Below, piece after piece: positions 25,732 to 39,365 of a stretch of DNA of 64,000 bases (positions within the stretch are counted from its first letter, which is position 1; each line of letters starts with the position of its first letter). Location of the stretch: assembly GCF_016808095.1 (NCBI RefSeq), contig NC_068973.1, forward strand, positions 35,706,077-35,770,076, in the 5' to 3' direction. The position numbers and the translations under genes were made by a program. The notes below the pieces were generated by a model that was not told the origin of the DNA, ran no database searches, and worked only from the letters and a program-made list of their open reading frames with translations. Origin of the DNA: Vigna angularis (lineage: Eukaryota > Streptophyta > Magnoliopsida > Fabales > Fabaceae).

Positions 25732-27105
25732 ATGGCAACACCCTCTCCAGCCGCAGACTCAAGTTCCTCCACCGTGCAGAAAGTGAAACGCAACCTCGTC
25801 ATGCGTTCCACCTGGGCCGAACTAAACGGCGCCATGGGTGACCTAGGCACCTACATACCCATAGTCTTGTCCATAACCCTAGCAAAACACCTCAACCTCG
25901 GCACCACATTGATCTTCACCGGCTTCTACAACATCGTCACGGGAGCAATCTACGGCGTCCCCATGCCCGTCCAGCCAATGAAATCAATCGCCGCCGTCGC
26001 CCTCGCCGACCCCACCTTCTCCGTTCCCGAGATCATGGCCTCCGGCATCCTCACCGGAGCCACACTCTTGGTGCTCGGCGTCACCGGACTCATGCAGCTA
26101 GCTTACAAGCTCATTCCTTTATGCGTCGTGAGGGGAATTCAGCTCGCGCAGGGCTTGTCCTTCGCGTTGACCGCGGTCAAATATGTGAGGAAAGTGCAAG
26201 ACCTCCCCAAATCCACGTCTTTGGAGAAAAGGCACTGGCTCGGGTTTGACGGGCTGATTCTCGCCACACTATGTGTTTGTTTTATTGTCATTATAAACGG
26301 TGCTGACGAGGACCATGGTTGCCATCGCCAGGATCCAGATCAAGAAGTAAGCCGTGAAACCGAAGTTAGAAGCAAAATGAGGAAGATGAGAAGGGTTTTT
26401 TTCTCCCTTCCTTCTGCTTTTCTGGTTTTTGTGCTGGGTGTGGTTTTGGCTTTTGTAAGAAGGCCAAGGGTTATGCATGAGTTTAGATTTGGACCCTCTT
26501 CCATAGAGGTGGTGAAAATGTCAAAACATGCATGGAGGCAAGGATTTATAAAGGGTACTATTCCTCAACTCCCATTGTCAATTTTGAACTCTGTGATAGC
26601 TGTCTGTAAGCTTTCATCAGACTTGTTTCCGGGTAAGGATTTCTCAGTGACATCGTTGTCTGTAACTGTGGGGTTGATGAACCTTGTGGGAGGGTGGTTT
26701 GGGGCCATGCCATGTTGCCATGGGGCAGGTGGGCTTGCGGGGCAGTACAAGTTTGGAGGGAGGAGTGGTGGGTGTGTGGCACTTCTTGGTGCAGCCAAAT
26801 TGGTGTTGGGGTTTGTGTTGGGAAGTTCTTTGGCTCACTTTTTCAACCAGTTTCCTGTGGGGATATTAGGGGTGCTGCTATTGTTTGCTGGGATTGAACT
26901 AGCCATGGCTTCTAGGGACATGAACACTAAAGAAGATTCCTTTGTTATGCTCATTTGTACTGCAGTTTCTTTGGTGGGTTCCAGTGCTGCTCTTGGTTTT
27001 CTGTGTGGGATGATTGTTTTTATGCTTCTTAAGCTCAGGGATTGGACCAATGGGAAACCACTGAATGCTATTTGGAGGCATGAAGACCCAAATGAACAAG
27101 TGTGA
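25732..27105 (+). CDS. MOT1: MOT1-type molybdate transporter
   Basis: Intronless 457-aa membrane protein that moves molybdate, the precursor of the molybdenum cofactor. In legumes some members of this family feed nitrogenase in nodules. Two family signatures are present: PMPVQPMKSIAA at residues 77-88 and MPCCHGAGGLAGQYKFGGRS at about 326-345. About ten hydrophobic segments run from residue 39 (TYIPIVLSITLA) to 435 (CGMIVFMLLKL). A charged loop near 191-222 splits the two halves. MOT1 proteins belong to the sulfate-transporter superfamily but lack a STAS domain, as here. The start fits because the next residues are the usual variable, Ser-rich N-terminus. The coding region is GC-richer than the flanks. 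Which MOT1 paralogue this is, and whether it acts at the plasma membrane, vacuole or mitochondrion, cannot be read from the sequence. Confidence 0.95.
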   Translation: MATPSPAADSSSSTVQKVKRNLVMRSTWAELNGAMGDLGTYIPIVLSITLAKHLNLGTTLIFTGFYNIVTGAIYGVPMPVQPMKSIAAVALADPTFSVPEIMASGILTGATLLVLGVTGLMQLAYKLIPLCVVRGIQLAQGLSFALTAVKYVRKVQDLPKSTSLEKRHWLGFDGLILATLCVCFIVIINGADEDHGCHRQDPDQEVSRETEVRSKMRKMRRVFFSLPSAFLVFVLGVVLAFVRRPRVMHEFRFGPSSIEVVKMSKHAWRQGFIKGTIPQLPLSILNSVIAVCKLSSDLFPGKDFSVTSLSVTVGLMNLVGGWFGAMPCCHGAGGLAGQYKFGGRSGGCVALLGAAKLVLGFVLGSSLAHFFNQFPVGILGVLLLFAGIELAMASRDMNTKEDSFVMLICTAVSLVGSSAALGFLCGMIVFMLLKLRDWTNGKPLNAIWRHEDPNEQV

Positions 27106-27196
27106 AGGAGAAAATTAGGATATTAAATATGTATCTCATTATCTATATATGCTGTTGCTATCAGTGTCTTGTAGTGTAAATAATTGCATGACTTAG

Positions 27197-27202
27197 AATA
27201 AA
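27197..27202 (+). terminator. Candidate polyadenylation signal of MOT1
   Basis: AATAAA about 90 bp after the stop codon, followed by T-rich sequence typical of plant 3' ends. Confidence 0.4.
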
Positions 27203-27299
27203 TCGTCTCATGCAAGTTTCTTTTTGTTGCCAATTATTCTAGCTTTTCTGGGATTTGACTGAAGTGTTGAAGTTTTAGTCATGTGTTGTATTTGTAAGG

Positions 27300-27884
27300 A
27301 AAGAATATAAATGTAGCTTCTACTTCAAGTTTAGCTATGGCTCTTATTCTATCTGTGCTTTTACATACATATGTAAAATGATGAGTATGATGTTTTTTTT
27401 TTTGTTTTTTTTATTTGACTCTCTTATGTCATGTTTACATTCATTAATTTTTCACCCAATAATTCTTACCTCTGATTCACATCCATGGTTTTGGTTTTTC
27501 ATATAAAAATATATTCTTTTACTTATTATATTAGTCCTAAAACTAGGTTATGTTTAAGTGTGAAAAGATTGTTTTCGTATCTTATTACCGGTTTCTTGTG
27601 AAGGTAACATTTTACCAATTAAGTTTGTTGTATTCTTTTTCTTTCATGATATCCTAATATGCATGAGGGTTGTCTTCATCAATCAAAACCATATCCAAGA
27701 AACTGTTGCATAATCCCTTTTTATATTGCTTTTTGGCTGGCATGGTTCAGCTGGTGCTAATTAATTTCTCTGGCTTTTAAAATTTTAAACTTATTTTACA
27801 CAATGATAAAAAAAATGTCTTCTCCATGATTTGGAGCAAACTTTTCGGATGCAACTTTAGATAGGAATGAACAAACATAACTTT

Positions 27885-27927
<43 letters not shown>

Positions 27928-30900
27928 CCGTTGACATCCTATTTTAACATCACAATAATTTGACACACTTAAACTTATTTCATATGCTTATTATATCGAG
28001 AAAGTGAAAATAATGTGTGAAATGAGAGTGTAAAAATATGTCAAAATATTTTTTTTTTCATTTTAATTAACAGCCATCAAAACACTAATCATATTCTAAA
28101 ATATCATTAATACAAGATTTTGTATTGAGATGTTATATACAATATCTCACTTTTACAACGACTTACATTTAAGAAAACATAGAAAAACTCTCATATCAAT
28201 AAATAATAAATTATGAAAATATTAGATAACAAAGGAAGACTCTACTATAAATATATATTGGTATCAAAGATAATATATTGATTACTATAAGTGATGACAT
28301 AATGACATGGTAGTCATAATAGAATATGATGAACTCTGTATCCAATATGTTTTTATTATAAGAATATTAATCTCTTCGCAATTGACATTATCATTTTTAT
28401 ATTATTCATAAAATTTTAGAATTTTTTACCTCATGAATACAAAAAAAGTAAGATAAGAATCACATAAAAAAGAATAATAGAAACACAATTAAAAGAATAT
28501 AATTTTTTAAAATAAATAAAATATTAGAAATTCAATTAAAAATTATTTCCTATAAATGAGTTCACATTTATTATTTAAATATATACTTATTTTTTAAAAC
28601 GAAAATTTGACCATGAAATCAGTTTTCACTTAGTGAAATAAAATGAGTGATTAGTTCATCCAATAGATATAAATTAATTTACAAATATATCATAAAAATA
28701 TATTTTGATAAATAAAAAAATATCAATACAATATAATTTTAAAAGAATTACATATTTGCTTCAATAAAGATATTTAGCTCCTCATGATATATTACAACAA
28801 TACAAAGTACTTTAAAATCATCCTCTTTATGAGCTTTAATAATGTTATCTAAATATAGAGATAAGTGTTTGAGAAGCTTTCCAAAATTCTCTCAAAAGAA
28901 CTTCCAAAAAATCTCTCAAAATAGCAACTTTTGTTTTTATAAACTGTTGAGGATACCTCTACCTCTACCTCTAACTGCAAAATTTCTTTCCAAGGTGAGT
29001 TTGCTTATGTGGCTTTAGACTTCATGCTTTGGTGTTGTAACATCTAAGATAATTTATTTAAAATGAGTCTTCATGTCTTAGTTTCAAGTTCACTACTTGA
29101 GATTTCCTCATTATGGAGGTTTTTTTATGTGTTTCAAGTCTTAACTTTGATGCTTAATTGGATCAATGTCAATTTTTGTCACAAAATTACTTGAATTTCA
29201 TCAATTTTTTTTCCACTTTGACTAAATTTCACCAATGTCAAGTTTTAATAAATTGTAAATATAAATAAAAATTAAAAAGGAAAAGACAGTATTTAAAGTT
29301 TGTTAGTGTTGTAGTACCGGCCGTTGGTCACGTTGGCTTATTAAAAACAAGAATTGATTGCTTTCAATCTCATCTCGTTTGTTGAATGTTTTATGCCATA
29401 AATATTATTTTTAGTTATTTTACTTTTCTCGAAAATTAGTATTAATAATATTGTTCCTCGTGATGTCTCTTGAATATATAATCAATCAAATTCATGTGTA
29501 TAAATGGAATAATATCAATTGAGAGACATTATAGTTCAAATTTAGGTAGGGTTTTTAAAATGTATTTTTTATTAGATACTTTGGTTTTAGAAAAAGAAAA
29601 TTAGCATTTTAGCATACTTTTCTTTTTCATATTCTACTCTATATAAGTACCTCAGCATGTAGTGATATGTCTTAAAATAATAATAGTTTCGAAAAGTTTT
29701 TGTTGTAGACACTTTATTCTTATTCCATGGAATTTTTTTTTCATATTACTTTTTTTATATATTAATATTTTAATTATGTTTTTTTAAACTTAAAGTACTG
29801 ATGTATATCATTAAAATGGTTGTAAAACGAATATTTTTGTAAAGTGAAAAAAGTATTATTTTTGTTCTAGGTAATATCTATCATGAATATGGATAGTATC
29901 TACCTACTATCTAATTTGTAAAAAAAAAATTTATTACCTATTTTTTATTTATACTAATACTCGATTAAAAAAATATTTATAAATATTTTAAAATTTATGA
30001 GTATACACATCTTGTAAATATTTAAAAATTATATATATTTTATAACTTTTAAAACAAAATTACAAAAAAGTATATAAAATATAATATAAATTAAATTTTA
30101 ATTTTAATTAAATTTAATCTAATAAAATATAAATTAATTTAAATTTTAATAAAATTTAACTTAATAAAATATAATTTTTTTATTATCATTTTTTCAATAA
30201 TAAATACACAAATAATATAATAATCACATCTAATCCGTTCGAATATTAAAATATTTGTTACATAAATATATGTAAATATCACATTTTATCCGTATGTACT
30301 AAAGTTTTTTTTGCCATACGTATTATATATGTATAACATGTGATTTAGTAAGTTTTGCTGATGGAATTTGTTTTTATCAGTAGATTAGTCTATAGCTTAC
30401 TCATACATATTTCATTCAAAGAAATCACGTTTTAAGGAAAAAAAAAACATGAAAAAGTACTTCTGAATTGACATTAGAAACCATTTCTTCTCCACAATTA
30501 TAAACATAATAATATACTAATCGAATTCAAAGGTAAAAAGAAAGAGTTGAAGTGGATTTAAGTTCAGGCTTTTGAATTGGGGAAGAAACTGGACTAATGT
30601 TTTTAACAAACAAAACATAAATGAAATTTCGATAATTGATTATAGTTTCTGTATCACAATATAAATATATTAAGAATTAAAATATGATTATAAATTATAT
30701 AATTTCTACTCGTTATCTGATTTTATAATAAAAAATTTAACTCGTTACTCTTCTTCTATCTATCATATACTCACTTAAAAAATATCTACATATTTTAAAA
30801 CACTAGTAAATATTCATAAATATTTTAAAAAATAATTTATAATTTTTTAAAATAATATAAATAAAATTAAAGAAATATAAAATAATATAAATTAAATTAA

Positions 30901-31322
30901 ATATAATTTTAATTTTAATTAAACTTTAATATTTTAAAATATAAATTAAATTTTAATTAATTTTAATTTAATAAAATATAAATTAATTTTAATTTTAACT
31001 TTTTACCTATGAATACATACGAATAAGATAATATCTGATCTGTTTAAGTATTAAATTATTCCTCACCCGTTTAAAATATCTGTTTATTACTCATAATGGA
31101 GTTTTTCCACTTATACATTTACTATTTCTAAATCTAAATAACACGATATAAATAACTTAAAATATCAATAAACTTATTATTTTAAATTTTAAATTAGAAC
31201 CGATACTGATTACATTTTCGTCTAGGAATTTAAATCTCAGTTGGTGTAATATAGGGTCTGAGTTACGCATGCATTTTTATAACTGGTACTAGTGTATTTG
31301 ACCTATGTTGCTTTTTGTTTTA

Positions 31323-31402
<80 letters not shown>

Positions 31403-32185
31403 GATTTAATTAATATTAAAAATAAAATTATAAAATATTATTTTTTAATATGATACCTTTTGAATAACAAATATAAATATGTGAACCTTCTTCAAATTCA
31501 TGTGTCAATAATTCTCACCCGAATACAAACAAAGCGTAAAAATCTAGTTATTTGTAAGAAAATTTTCTTTTAACATAGTATTATTTATCCAGTAGATGAT
31601 AAACATTTCATCTTTGTTATTTCGTGTAATAATGTATTACATTATTTTTGTTATAACACCTGTTCAGTATTATTACTATCATATTTAAGTTCTATATATA
31701 TAGAACTGTTTGTTATTTTATTTACATGTATTTTATGCGTGTATGTATGATATTTCAGTTAATATGCAATAGTTTTTTTTTTTTTTATGTTTTATATTGC
31801 TTGAACATAATGCGTATGTGGAAAAAGAGAAGAAAAAAGCTTATACAAATTTGAACATGGGCGACAAATTTGATGTTAAGAAGGTTTATAATAATAAGAA
31901 AGGTGAACATTTTTTTTTTATATAAGAAAGTCAAGATATTATTATTAACTTAAAATCTTAAAATAATATGTATGTGGATTCCAAACTCAATTAAAATCTT
32001 AACAAATATAATCTGCAAAAAAAAAGTTTCATAATTTTATGTTTTGAAGGTAAGACACTTAAAAAAATGATGAAAAAAAATCATTATTAAAATATGTATT
32101 AAGCTTAAATATTTGTAAATGAAGACGTATAAACTTTATTACAGAAAAAACAAGTATCGTATATTAATATGACAAATTAATATGA
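27300..32185. repeat. Gene-free, very AT-rich region with microsatellites
   Basis: No gene recognised over almost 5 kb. Two (TA)n tracts lie at about 27889-27923 and 31326-31399. A small inverted-repeat element (about 27950-28055) has arms TTGACACACTTAAACTTATT and its imperfect complement. Two diverged copies of an A/T-only repeat of roughly 300 bp lie at about 29870-30300 and 30720-31100. Confidence 0.6.
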
Positions 32186-32682
32186 GTTAAATATGTTTTT
32201 GGTTCCTTAAGTATCACTGATTTTTGGTTTTAGTTCTTACTCAACACTTTGATGGTTTTTAGTCCTCATAGTATTAAAACAAGTAATATTAGTCCTTAAA
32301 AATGGACGACGTCAAGTTTTTATTGATTTGGCAAACAGCGAGACCAGGTCTTCTGCCAGCTTTTGTCTTAAGTATATGTCACGTTACTTGTTTAATTAAT
32401 GGAATGAGATTAAGTGATTGGCACGTGTGTGGGTGATTGAAATCAGATTACGAATTAGGGCTCGAAACCTTCCAATTGGAGAAAACTAGTTTTTGGAAAC
32501 ATTGTACTGGAAAGCTTCCACTCGAAGCGGTCCTTGTGGTGGTCCTTGCGTTGGTCAATGAGTTGGGCTAAATTAATTGACGTGGCAGCCAATAAACTAT
32601 ATTACATGTTTTTAAATTGGAGCAATTAAATAATTAGGATTTTTAGGTCATAAATTGGGAATTTTTCATTCCTTGCAGGAGA

Positions 32683-33270
32683 TTGACGTTTTCCCTCCCG
32701 ACGTCCCCCAAATCCCGCATCCCCACTCGGATCGACCCTCGATGTATCCTCTCTCCGGGAAGAGTCTCCCCCATTGACTTTGATCCTGTAGCCTCTACCT
32801 CTGATCCCTCCCTCTCTCTGGAACCGCCGCTTTCACGATCTCCAACATCAGTAGCCGGCGACAGGGATGTGAGGATGAGTCTGAGAGGGAAGAATGGCGG
32901 GTGCATGGTTCTGGAGGTGAACTCCGGGGTTTTGTACGCGAATTCCAAAGTGTTCGCGGTGTTGATAGAGGATTACAAGAAAGGAGCTGTGTCTTGGAAT
33001 GGGAGTAACAAAATATGTAGAATAGAGGTTCCTGAAGTTGAGAACTTGGGCGTGTTCAGAGAGACAATTGAGCTCATGTTTGAAAACGACAATTGCCTCA
33101 CCAAACGACTTCTTAACATCGGCGATGCATTGACGTTTTGGAGGTTCACATTTCACTTTACTTTTCTATATACAGATACAAAAATAATTTCTTTTTTTAA
33201 ATTAAATTATGGGTCTGCATTGTTTTCCTTTGGAGGACTTCTCGTACTTATTAGTTATTCGGGTCTTTGA
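32683..33270 (+). pseudogene. Captured 5' fragment of a BTB/POZ-domain gene
   Basis: A 195-codon open frame inside the Pack-type element. The first about 155 codons look like real protein: a Ser/Pro-rich leader with RIDPRCILSPGRVSPIDFDP, then the start of a BTB/POZ fold (GGCMVLEVNSGVLYANSKVF, IEVPEVENLGVFRETIELMF). This resembles plant BTB/POZ proteins of the At2g13690 type, which are over 500 aa, so only the beginning is present. After about 33145 the frame runs into AT-rich sequence without similarity. It cannot encode a complete BTB protein; whether it is transcribed is unknown. Family assignment is from memory of the RIDPR..LSPGRVSPID signature. Confidence 0.65.
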
Positions 33271-33477
33271 TTGTTGGTATCAATCTCTTTTGTTGTTCTT
33301 ATTTCATGTACTATAGTGCACTTGATGTAATAGTGCAAGAGTTTTTCAAGTAGAAAGCTTAGATGAAATTTTTTAGATCTTGTTTGCTGCTCCTTATACA
33401 ACAGGAACTAGTTTTCATCTGAATAATTCATGTAGTAAAACTGTGAAATAGATTACTAAGATAAAACTTTCTTCGCT

Positions 33478-33555
33478 TAACAATCTCTTCGAGAACGTTA
33501 ATCTCTTCGAGAACGTTAATCTCTTCGAGAATGTCAATCTTTCGAGAACGACAAT
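33478..33555 (+). repeat. Tandem repeat of an about 20-bp unit
   Basis: AATCTCTTCGAGAACGTT-type units are repeated about four times in a row with small changes, inside the right half of the Pack-type element. Such minisatellites are common near transposon ends. Confidence 0.75.
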
Positions 33556-33912
33556 CTCTTTCGACACTATCTTGCAATTCAACGAATGAAAAATTCCCAA
33601 TTTATGAACTAAATTTCCTAATATTTTTATTTCCACGATTAAAAATCCTAATTATTTAATTTCTCCAATTTAAAAACACGTAATATAATCTATTGGCTGC
33701 CACCTCAACTAATTTAGGTCAACTCATTGCCATAACGATATTTCTTGCATACCTCACATCCACAGTCAGTTCACCGTTATCAATTTTAACGCCGTTAAAC
33801 GGATAGAACTGAAGTCATACAATTTTCATAACATAAAGACCCAATGTTTTCATTTTTAAAACCGGATCCTAAACTGAAAATTAGTATGGGACGAAGTAAA
33901 CATTTAAGCCTA

Positions 33913-36900
33913 ATAATAATAATACTAATAATACTATATATTTCTTGTTACTGTTTTACAAAATACAATTTAAAGTATTTCAAGAATACATTAATACTTG
34001 AAAATGATCAAATCATATTCCAAAATACATTTAAGTGTCAACTAGGATTAAAGATCTTTAACCCCTTAAGAATCTAAGAAAATTGTAATGGAGTTAATTT
34101 AACTTTCTTCAAAGTGTAAGAACAAGAAAAGATATGGAAAACAAATCTTTGGTAACTTTCCAAAAACAAAGTAAAGAAATCAATCATTTAATAGTTATAT
34201 ATTCCAAGAAAGTTAGTTTATTTAAAGAAATATTTTCTAGAAAGAGGAATAAATTCTCAATTTTTTTCAATTACATAATTATGTCTATATAGTAAAAAAA
34301 GAACAAGAAGAAAAATTAACTTTCCATTCTTAGTTAATAAATGAGTTCACCTTTCCCATTTAGATATGAAAATTTGATATGATTATAGTTTGACAAATAG
34401 CTACACCTTGATTTATCTTGCTAAATAATTATTATCCAAAAAATGATGCCATGACGTACACCATTTCCAACAAAAGGACCTTACCATTACTAATAGTATA
34501 CATGTTTTCGCTTTTTATAGTTTTTATTATCTCATACATGTCAAAGATAACTAAAAAATAATTGTTTATATGGTATAATGTCGTAACTAAGATTCTTTAT
34601 TTATTAGGGTTTCTTTGTTAAAATGGACTAATAATTGTAGCCACATTCACCATATCAAATCTTTATTCTAGTTTAAGGAACTCAATTACTTAATCGTAAC
34701 ATGTATTGTTATTATAGAATAAATATAAATTTTTCATAAGTTTTATTACAATTATATTTTGAATTAATAATTAAATATTTAATAGCATTTATAGTTCCTA
34801 TATTTATATTAATAACTCAATGTTTTTTTATTGTTTTTTTACTGTTTTCTAAAAAGACTCGGTATGTGATTCTTTATGATATATATATAAAGTTATAAGA
34901 TAATAAACTGACACCTGTTAATATAATTACTTACTATTATTTTTTATATGTTTATTGTTTAATCCCAAAGATAAAATATGTTAAAATGAAAAAAAAAACA
35001 TCACATTGAACTTTTTTAAATATAAATAGAGTAAAAAAATCAATTACTACTATAAATATAGAGGTCAAGAAAACTATTGAGTTATAATTAAATGAATTCA
35101 AAACACACAAAAAAATAGAAAAGATAATTTCAATACACAAAAAACTCACTATAAAAGTTAAAACAGTGCTAAATTGTAATATTTTTTATTGGAACTATGA
35201 AATTTCTGTGGTGTGAATTATTATAGATTAATGAATAGCCCTTTTTGCTTTCACTCTGAGTGATAATAATGCACTCTAGCAAGGTGAGGAATAAAAGAAT
35301 AAAGATTATGAGTATATGATATGGTTTAGGGTTTAGGTCAAAATGAAAGATTAACCACTTAAAATGGCCATAATCGTATTAAAAAATTCAGATAGTTAAT
35401 CTCCTACTCTGCTAGATTACCCTAGACTTCTATTCATCCACTTTTCATAAAAGTTGCAAATTAAGATAAAAAATATTAACAAGATATAATACAATATCTT
35501 CAAACTAAGGTAAAAGATGAAACTTTAATGTCCCACAACTTATGCAAAAGATCCATCAAAAGCTAACCAAATGTGAAAGAAAAAGTCTTACAAAGATCCT
35601 AAATAAAAGGAATTCCTTTTTGGAGATATAAGGTTGGAAAAATATCTTTTTAACAATTTTATTTTAGAACTCTATTATAAAAATTTATGTAAAATTCGTG
35701 ATTGGTTGATTTTAAATATACAAAATTAATAAAATAGTGATAATTTGTTGTTTAAAAAAGTTATTAACATATCATCTTAGTTTATTTTGATAAAAGTTGG
35801 AAGTAAATGTCACATAGTTTAATTTTCTCTATTATAAAAGATTTAAAAAAAAAGAATGAAAAAATTGTGAACTCACTGACATATATATTGTCTTGATTAT
35901 TTTATAAAATTTGCCTTAAATTTTTATTTTATTTTTATATATTAAGAGAGAAAACCTGATTCTTTTAATTTCATTAAATAAATGAGTATATAAGAGTATG
36001 ACAGATAATAATATATAGATAGAATTTATTAACTCTTAAAATCACAGACACAAACCAGTACTTATTTGTTGTGTTGAATATTTATGTTTTACATTACAAA
36101 GACCCACTTATACTAATAATTACATTTTTTTCCTTTATTTAAATTATTTTAAAACTTATATTTCTAATCATTACTATTTTTTCCCTTGATTTTAAACTTT
36201 AAATAGGAATTGGTATATCGCACTCTGCTAAGTTTATAACAAATTGTTATGTTCACAATGACTCTAATTATTTTTTGAAATATTGATTCTTATTGTGTCT
36301 AATTTTTTCTTGGAGATTTGATTATTTTATATTTATAAGTAAATTTTATTAAAGAGTAATTAAGATATATTTTTGAATTGAATATATGTAGTTTGATTTT
36401 TCTGTTAATTGGGATGATGTGAATGCTATTTTGCATTGTTATTATTTATGTGTCTTCATTAAATATTTTTATTTGAATCTCTATTTAAAAATATATATAT
36501 CAAGTGTCTAAATTTTTTATATTTTTTAATTGATTTTCTATCATAATGATGATGTGACTATTTAATTTTATAGTTTCATATAACCATAAAAAAATGAAGC
36601 TCTAAAATTCTGATTATCTTTACGAAACATCACCATTTTGTGTCTCCATATGTTTCATTTGATTTTTATTTTAATATTTAATTAATAAAATAAAATGATG
36701 TTTTTTTATAAAGATAATCAGAATTTTAAAATTATTTTTATTATATATTATCAAAGTTCGTAATATTTTTCTTAAAATTATAAAATCAAACAGTCATGTT
36801 ATTCTAATTAATAAGAAAAATTCAATTGAAAGTTTTTTAAACTTTACTAGATAGATAACATTAATTACAAAAAAAAAAACTTTGAAACTTAATTAACAAT

Positions 36901-38600
36901 TTTTTAGTTAAACTATTTTTTATTGTTATATTTTTACATTAACTTTTATATATTGTATCATAGTTATACACTATCATTTTAAAATTTTGTATATTAAAAG
37001 TTTCAATAAAACTAATTTAGAATATAAATATGTGCAAATCTTGTAAATAAGTTTTATGAAATTGAATTAAATTTAAAATTCAATTTTTAACATTTTGTCA
37101 TATTTTATTTTAAAATATATTGATGATATATCATTTGTTTTGTGTATAATATTGATAATAAAATTTATTTATGGTTTAACCATTTCAGTTGTTCCTGTTT
37201 TTCGTTAAAAGTTATAGAATGATTTCTCATTTTTTTATGTCTAAACTGAATTTTTACTTTTGAAACAGACAAAAAAAAAATTGAAAAAAAAAACACAGAC
37301 GGAACACTTTAATTAATTATATTAATACTGATAAAAAAATTCTAATCTAAAATAAAAAAAAAACTTTATTTTTTATTCAAGTTCTCAATAAATACCAATT
37401 AACATTTTGGATTATTTTTTCATTAATTTTTTTAATTATTTATCTAATTCTAATTTAAGATAGAAAAATAAAAGTAAGATTCTTGAATAATCTATTAAGA
37501 AAAATAAAATAAAATAAAGAAAGTAATAAGCAACTTAAAAAACCAACCGCTAAAATTATTAAACCTTCTTGGTATAATTTTAATGTATCTGCATTTGTCT
37601 TGAGCATAACTGATCTCTGAAATGAATTGGATTTGGAATTGGTCCTTCTCTTCATTATGTTGTTTTAATGGCATAATGTAACGTTTCAATCATGGACACA
37701 GCATATGCAAAGAAAATGGCATCAAATAAACATTTGTCTAAAATCAATGATTTCTTACTTCTAATTGAACCGACTTTTGTCAGAATCATTTGTTCAATAG
37801 ACAACACGAATCAAATATGAAAATTTGAGGTTACAGGAACATAAAATAATTGCAAAAACAGCTACACCATAACTTTTCATCACATTGCTGATGTCATCTC
37901 ATCATTTATCCAGAGAATTAAACCCTTTCACAGACATTCTCCTTCAACCATGTTTTCGAATAGCTATTTCTTCAACTCAGATAAGTTGATGGAGATCCAA
38001 TTTTAATGAAAAATAAAGTGAATTAGTAATATATAAGTAGATATAAATTTTATTCTTATTATTTAATTATTAGTGGAATTATAATAAAATTATTTTAATA
38101 TTTATTTATATTATAAAATTGATGTGTAAATTGAAATTTGTAGTTATATATATAATATAAATTTGTCATATGTCAACTCATAGTGTCATTTCTTAAACCA
38201 AATCTAAAGTAAACTATTGTTTTAAATCTACAAGTCTATTTGATTACAAAATGTTATTTATATACACGTAAGAATTTGGGAGTAGAGATCATTGATGATT
38301 TCACCCATAGTTGAAAAGCAAGTTCAACAAACCATAAAAATTAAATGTATTAATAGATAAATTTAACATATTAAATCAAACTAAATCAATATTTTAAATT
38401 TAACATATTAAATCAAACTAAATTAATACTTTTTTAATTTATTCTAAATCAAATTATTTGATAACACTTGAAAAATTATTTTAATTTCATTTTTCAGTCT
38501 AAGTATGTTTCAACATTTTCTTTTCCATGTATAAATGAAGAAGGTCTATCCTATCTTCTTATAGTGTATGCTCTCTTTTACACTATTTTCTATTCACTTT
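33913..38600. other. AT-rich, gene-free region
   Basis: No gene or RNA recognised. It contains the foldback element at 36505-36845 and a direct repeat of about 38 bp near 38345-38430 (AAATTTAACATATTAAATCA twice). Otherwise it is low-complexity. Confidence 0.6.
36505..36845. mobile_element. Foldback / MITE-like inverted repeat
   Basis: The left arm (about 36505-36632, ending TCTGATTATCTTTACGAAAC) and the right arm (about 36700-36845) are imperfect reverse complements over more than 100 bp, separated by about 70 bp. The best-matching core is TAAAATTCTGATTATCTTTA. There is no coding content. A transcript through it would fold into a long hairpin. Confidence 0.5.
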
Positions 38601-39258
38601 AGGTAGAGAATTTTAATAGTATTGATTAAGAATTTTACTATCATTCTCATAGTGTTGGAGTTTTTGAACTTCTCCTTAATCGGTTTCTACTTCTAAACTT
38701 TTCTTGAATTTTCTCTTCTTTTTGTCTAACTATTCTTAGCCCTTCCTCAAAGATGGAAAGATAAGTATCCCTTTTAATTTTCTTTTTTTCTTTTAAGATT
38801 GTCTCTTGCTTCCTCCAAAGTTTAAGTGATTTTAACTCTTGGGCCACATTGTTTAAAAACTTGGTTAGGCCTCTTCACTAGAATCACTTCCAAGTTGGTA
38901 AGGAAGGAGATTTAGACATGTTAGCTTTTTAGATGATATGCGCAAACAAAACTTGTATTTCAAAAGGAAATTTCCTAAGAGACTTAAAGAGATAAAAGGA
39001 GCTCAAGTTCACTTCCAGAAAAAGGAGGTGAATCATAAAGTATTAGTTAACCAAGTCTTTCATAGCAAAATTTACCTCAAGTCCTCTTGCACCAAACTTC
39101 TCAAATGGAATTAAGTTTGATACATAAGTGGACACACACTAAACTATAAGCCAATAAACTAAACTATGAATCCTAATGGTAAAGTTATAAGGCACTTAGA
39201 ACCTTCAAACCTTTACCAACCTAAAAAAAAACGTTTTCAATATGGTAAAAAAATGTTT

Positions 39259-39365
39259 TAATTAGGAGATGAGATTGAGTACTAAAGACTCTTCCAAGAC
39301 ACCTAATTAGGAGATGAGATTGAGCACTAAAGACTCTTCCAAGACACCTAATTAGGCCATGAGAT
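39259..39365 (+). repeat. 45-bp tandem repeat
   Basis: A unit beginning TAATTAGGAGATGAGATTGA and ending TCTTCCAAGACACC occurs at 39259-39303 and 39304-39348 with one base change, then as a partial third copy. Confidence 0.9.

Larger units (their letters stand above)
32186..33912. mobile_element. Pack-type inverted-repeat transposon carrying a host gene piece
   Basis: Two inverted arms flank a GC-rich protein-coding fragment. The inner arms match well: 32556-32670 (GTGGCAGCCAATAAACTATA, TAAATTGGGAATTTTTCATT) against the reverse complement of 33585-33729. The outer ends are weaker but related (GTTAAATATGTTTTTGG on the left, CTTAAATGTTTAC on the right read backwards). There is no transposase, so it is non-autonomous. 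Long inverted ends plus a captured exon fit a Pack-MULE or similar Pack-TIR element. Exact ends and target-site duplication could not be fixed because both flanks are A/T repeats. Confidence 0.6.

Noticed and set aside
26269..27099. Minus-strand and alternate frames overlapping the molybdate transporter
   Set aside because: Shadow frames of a clear intronless gene.
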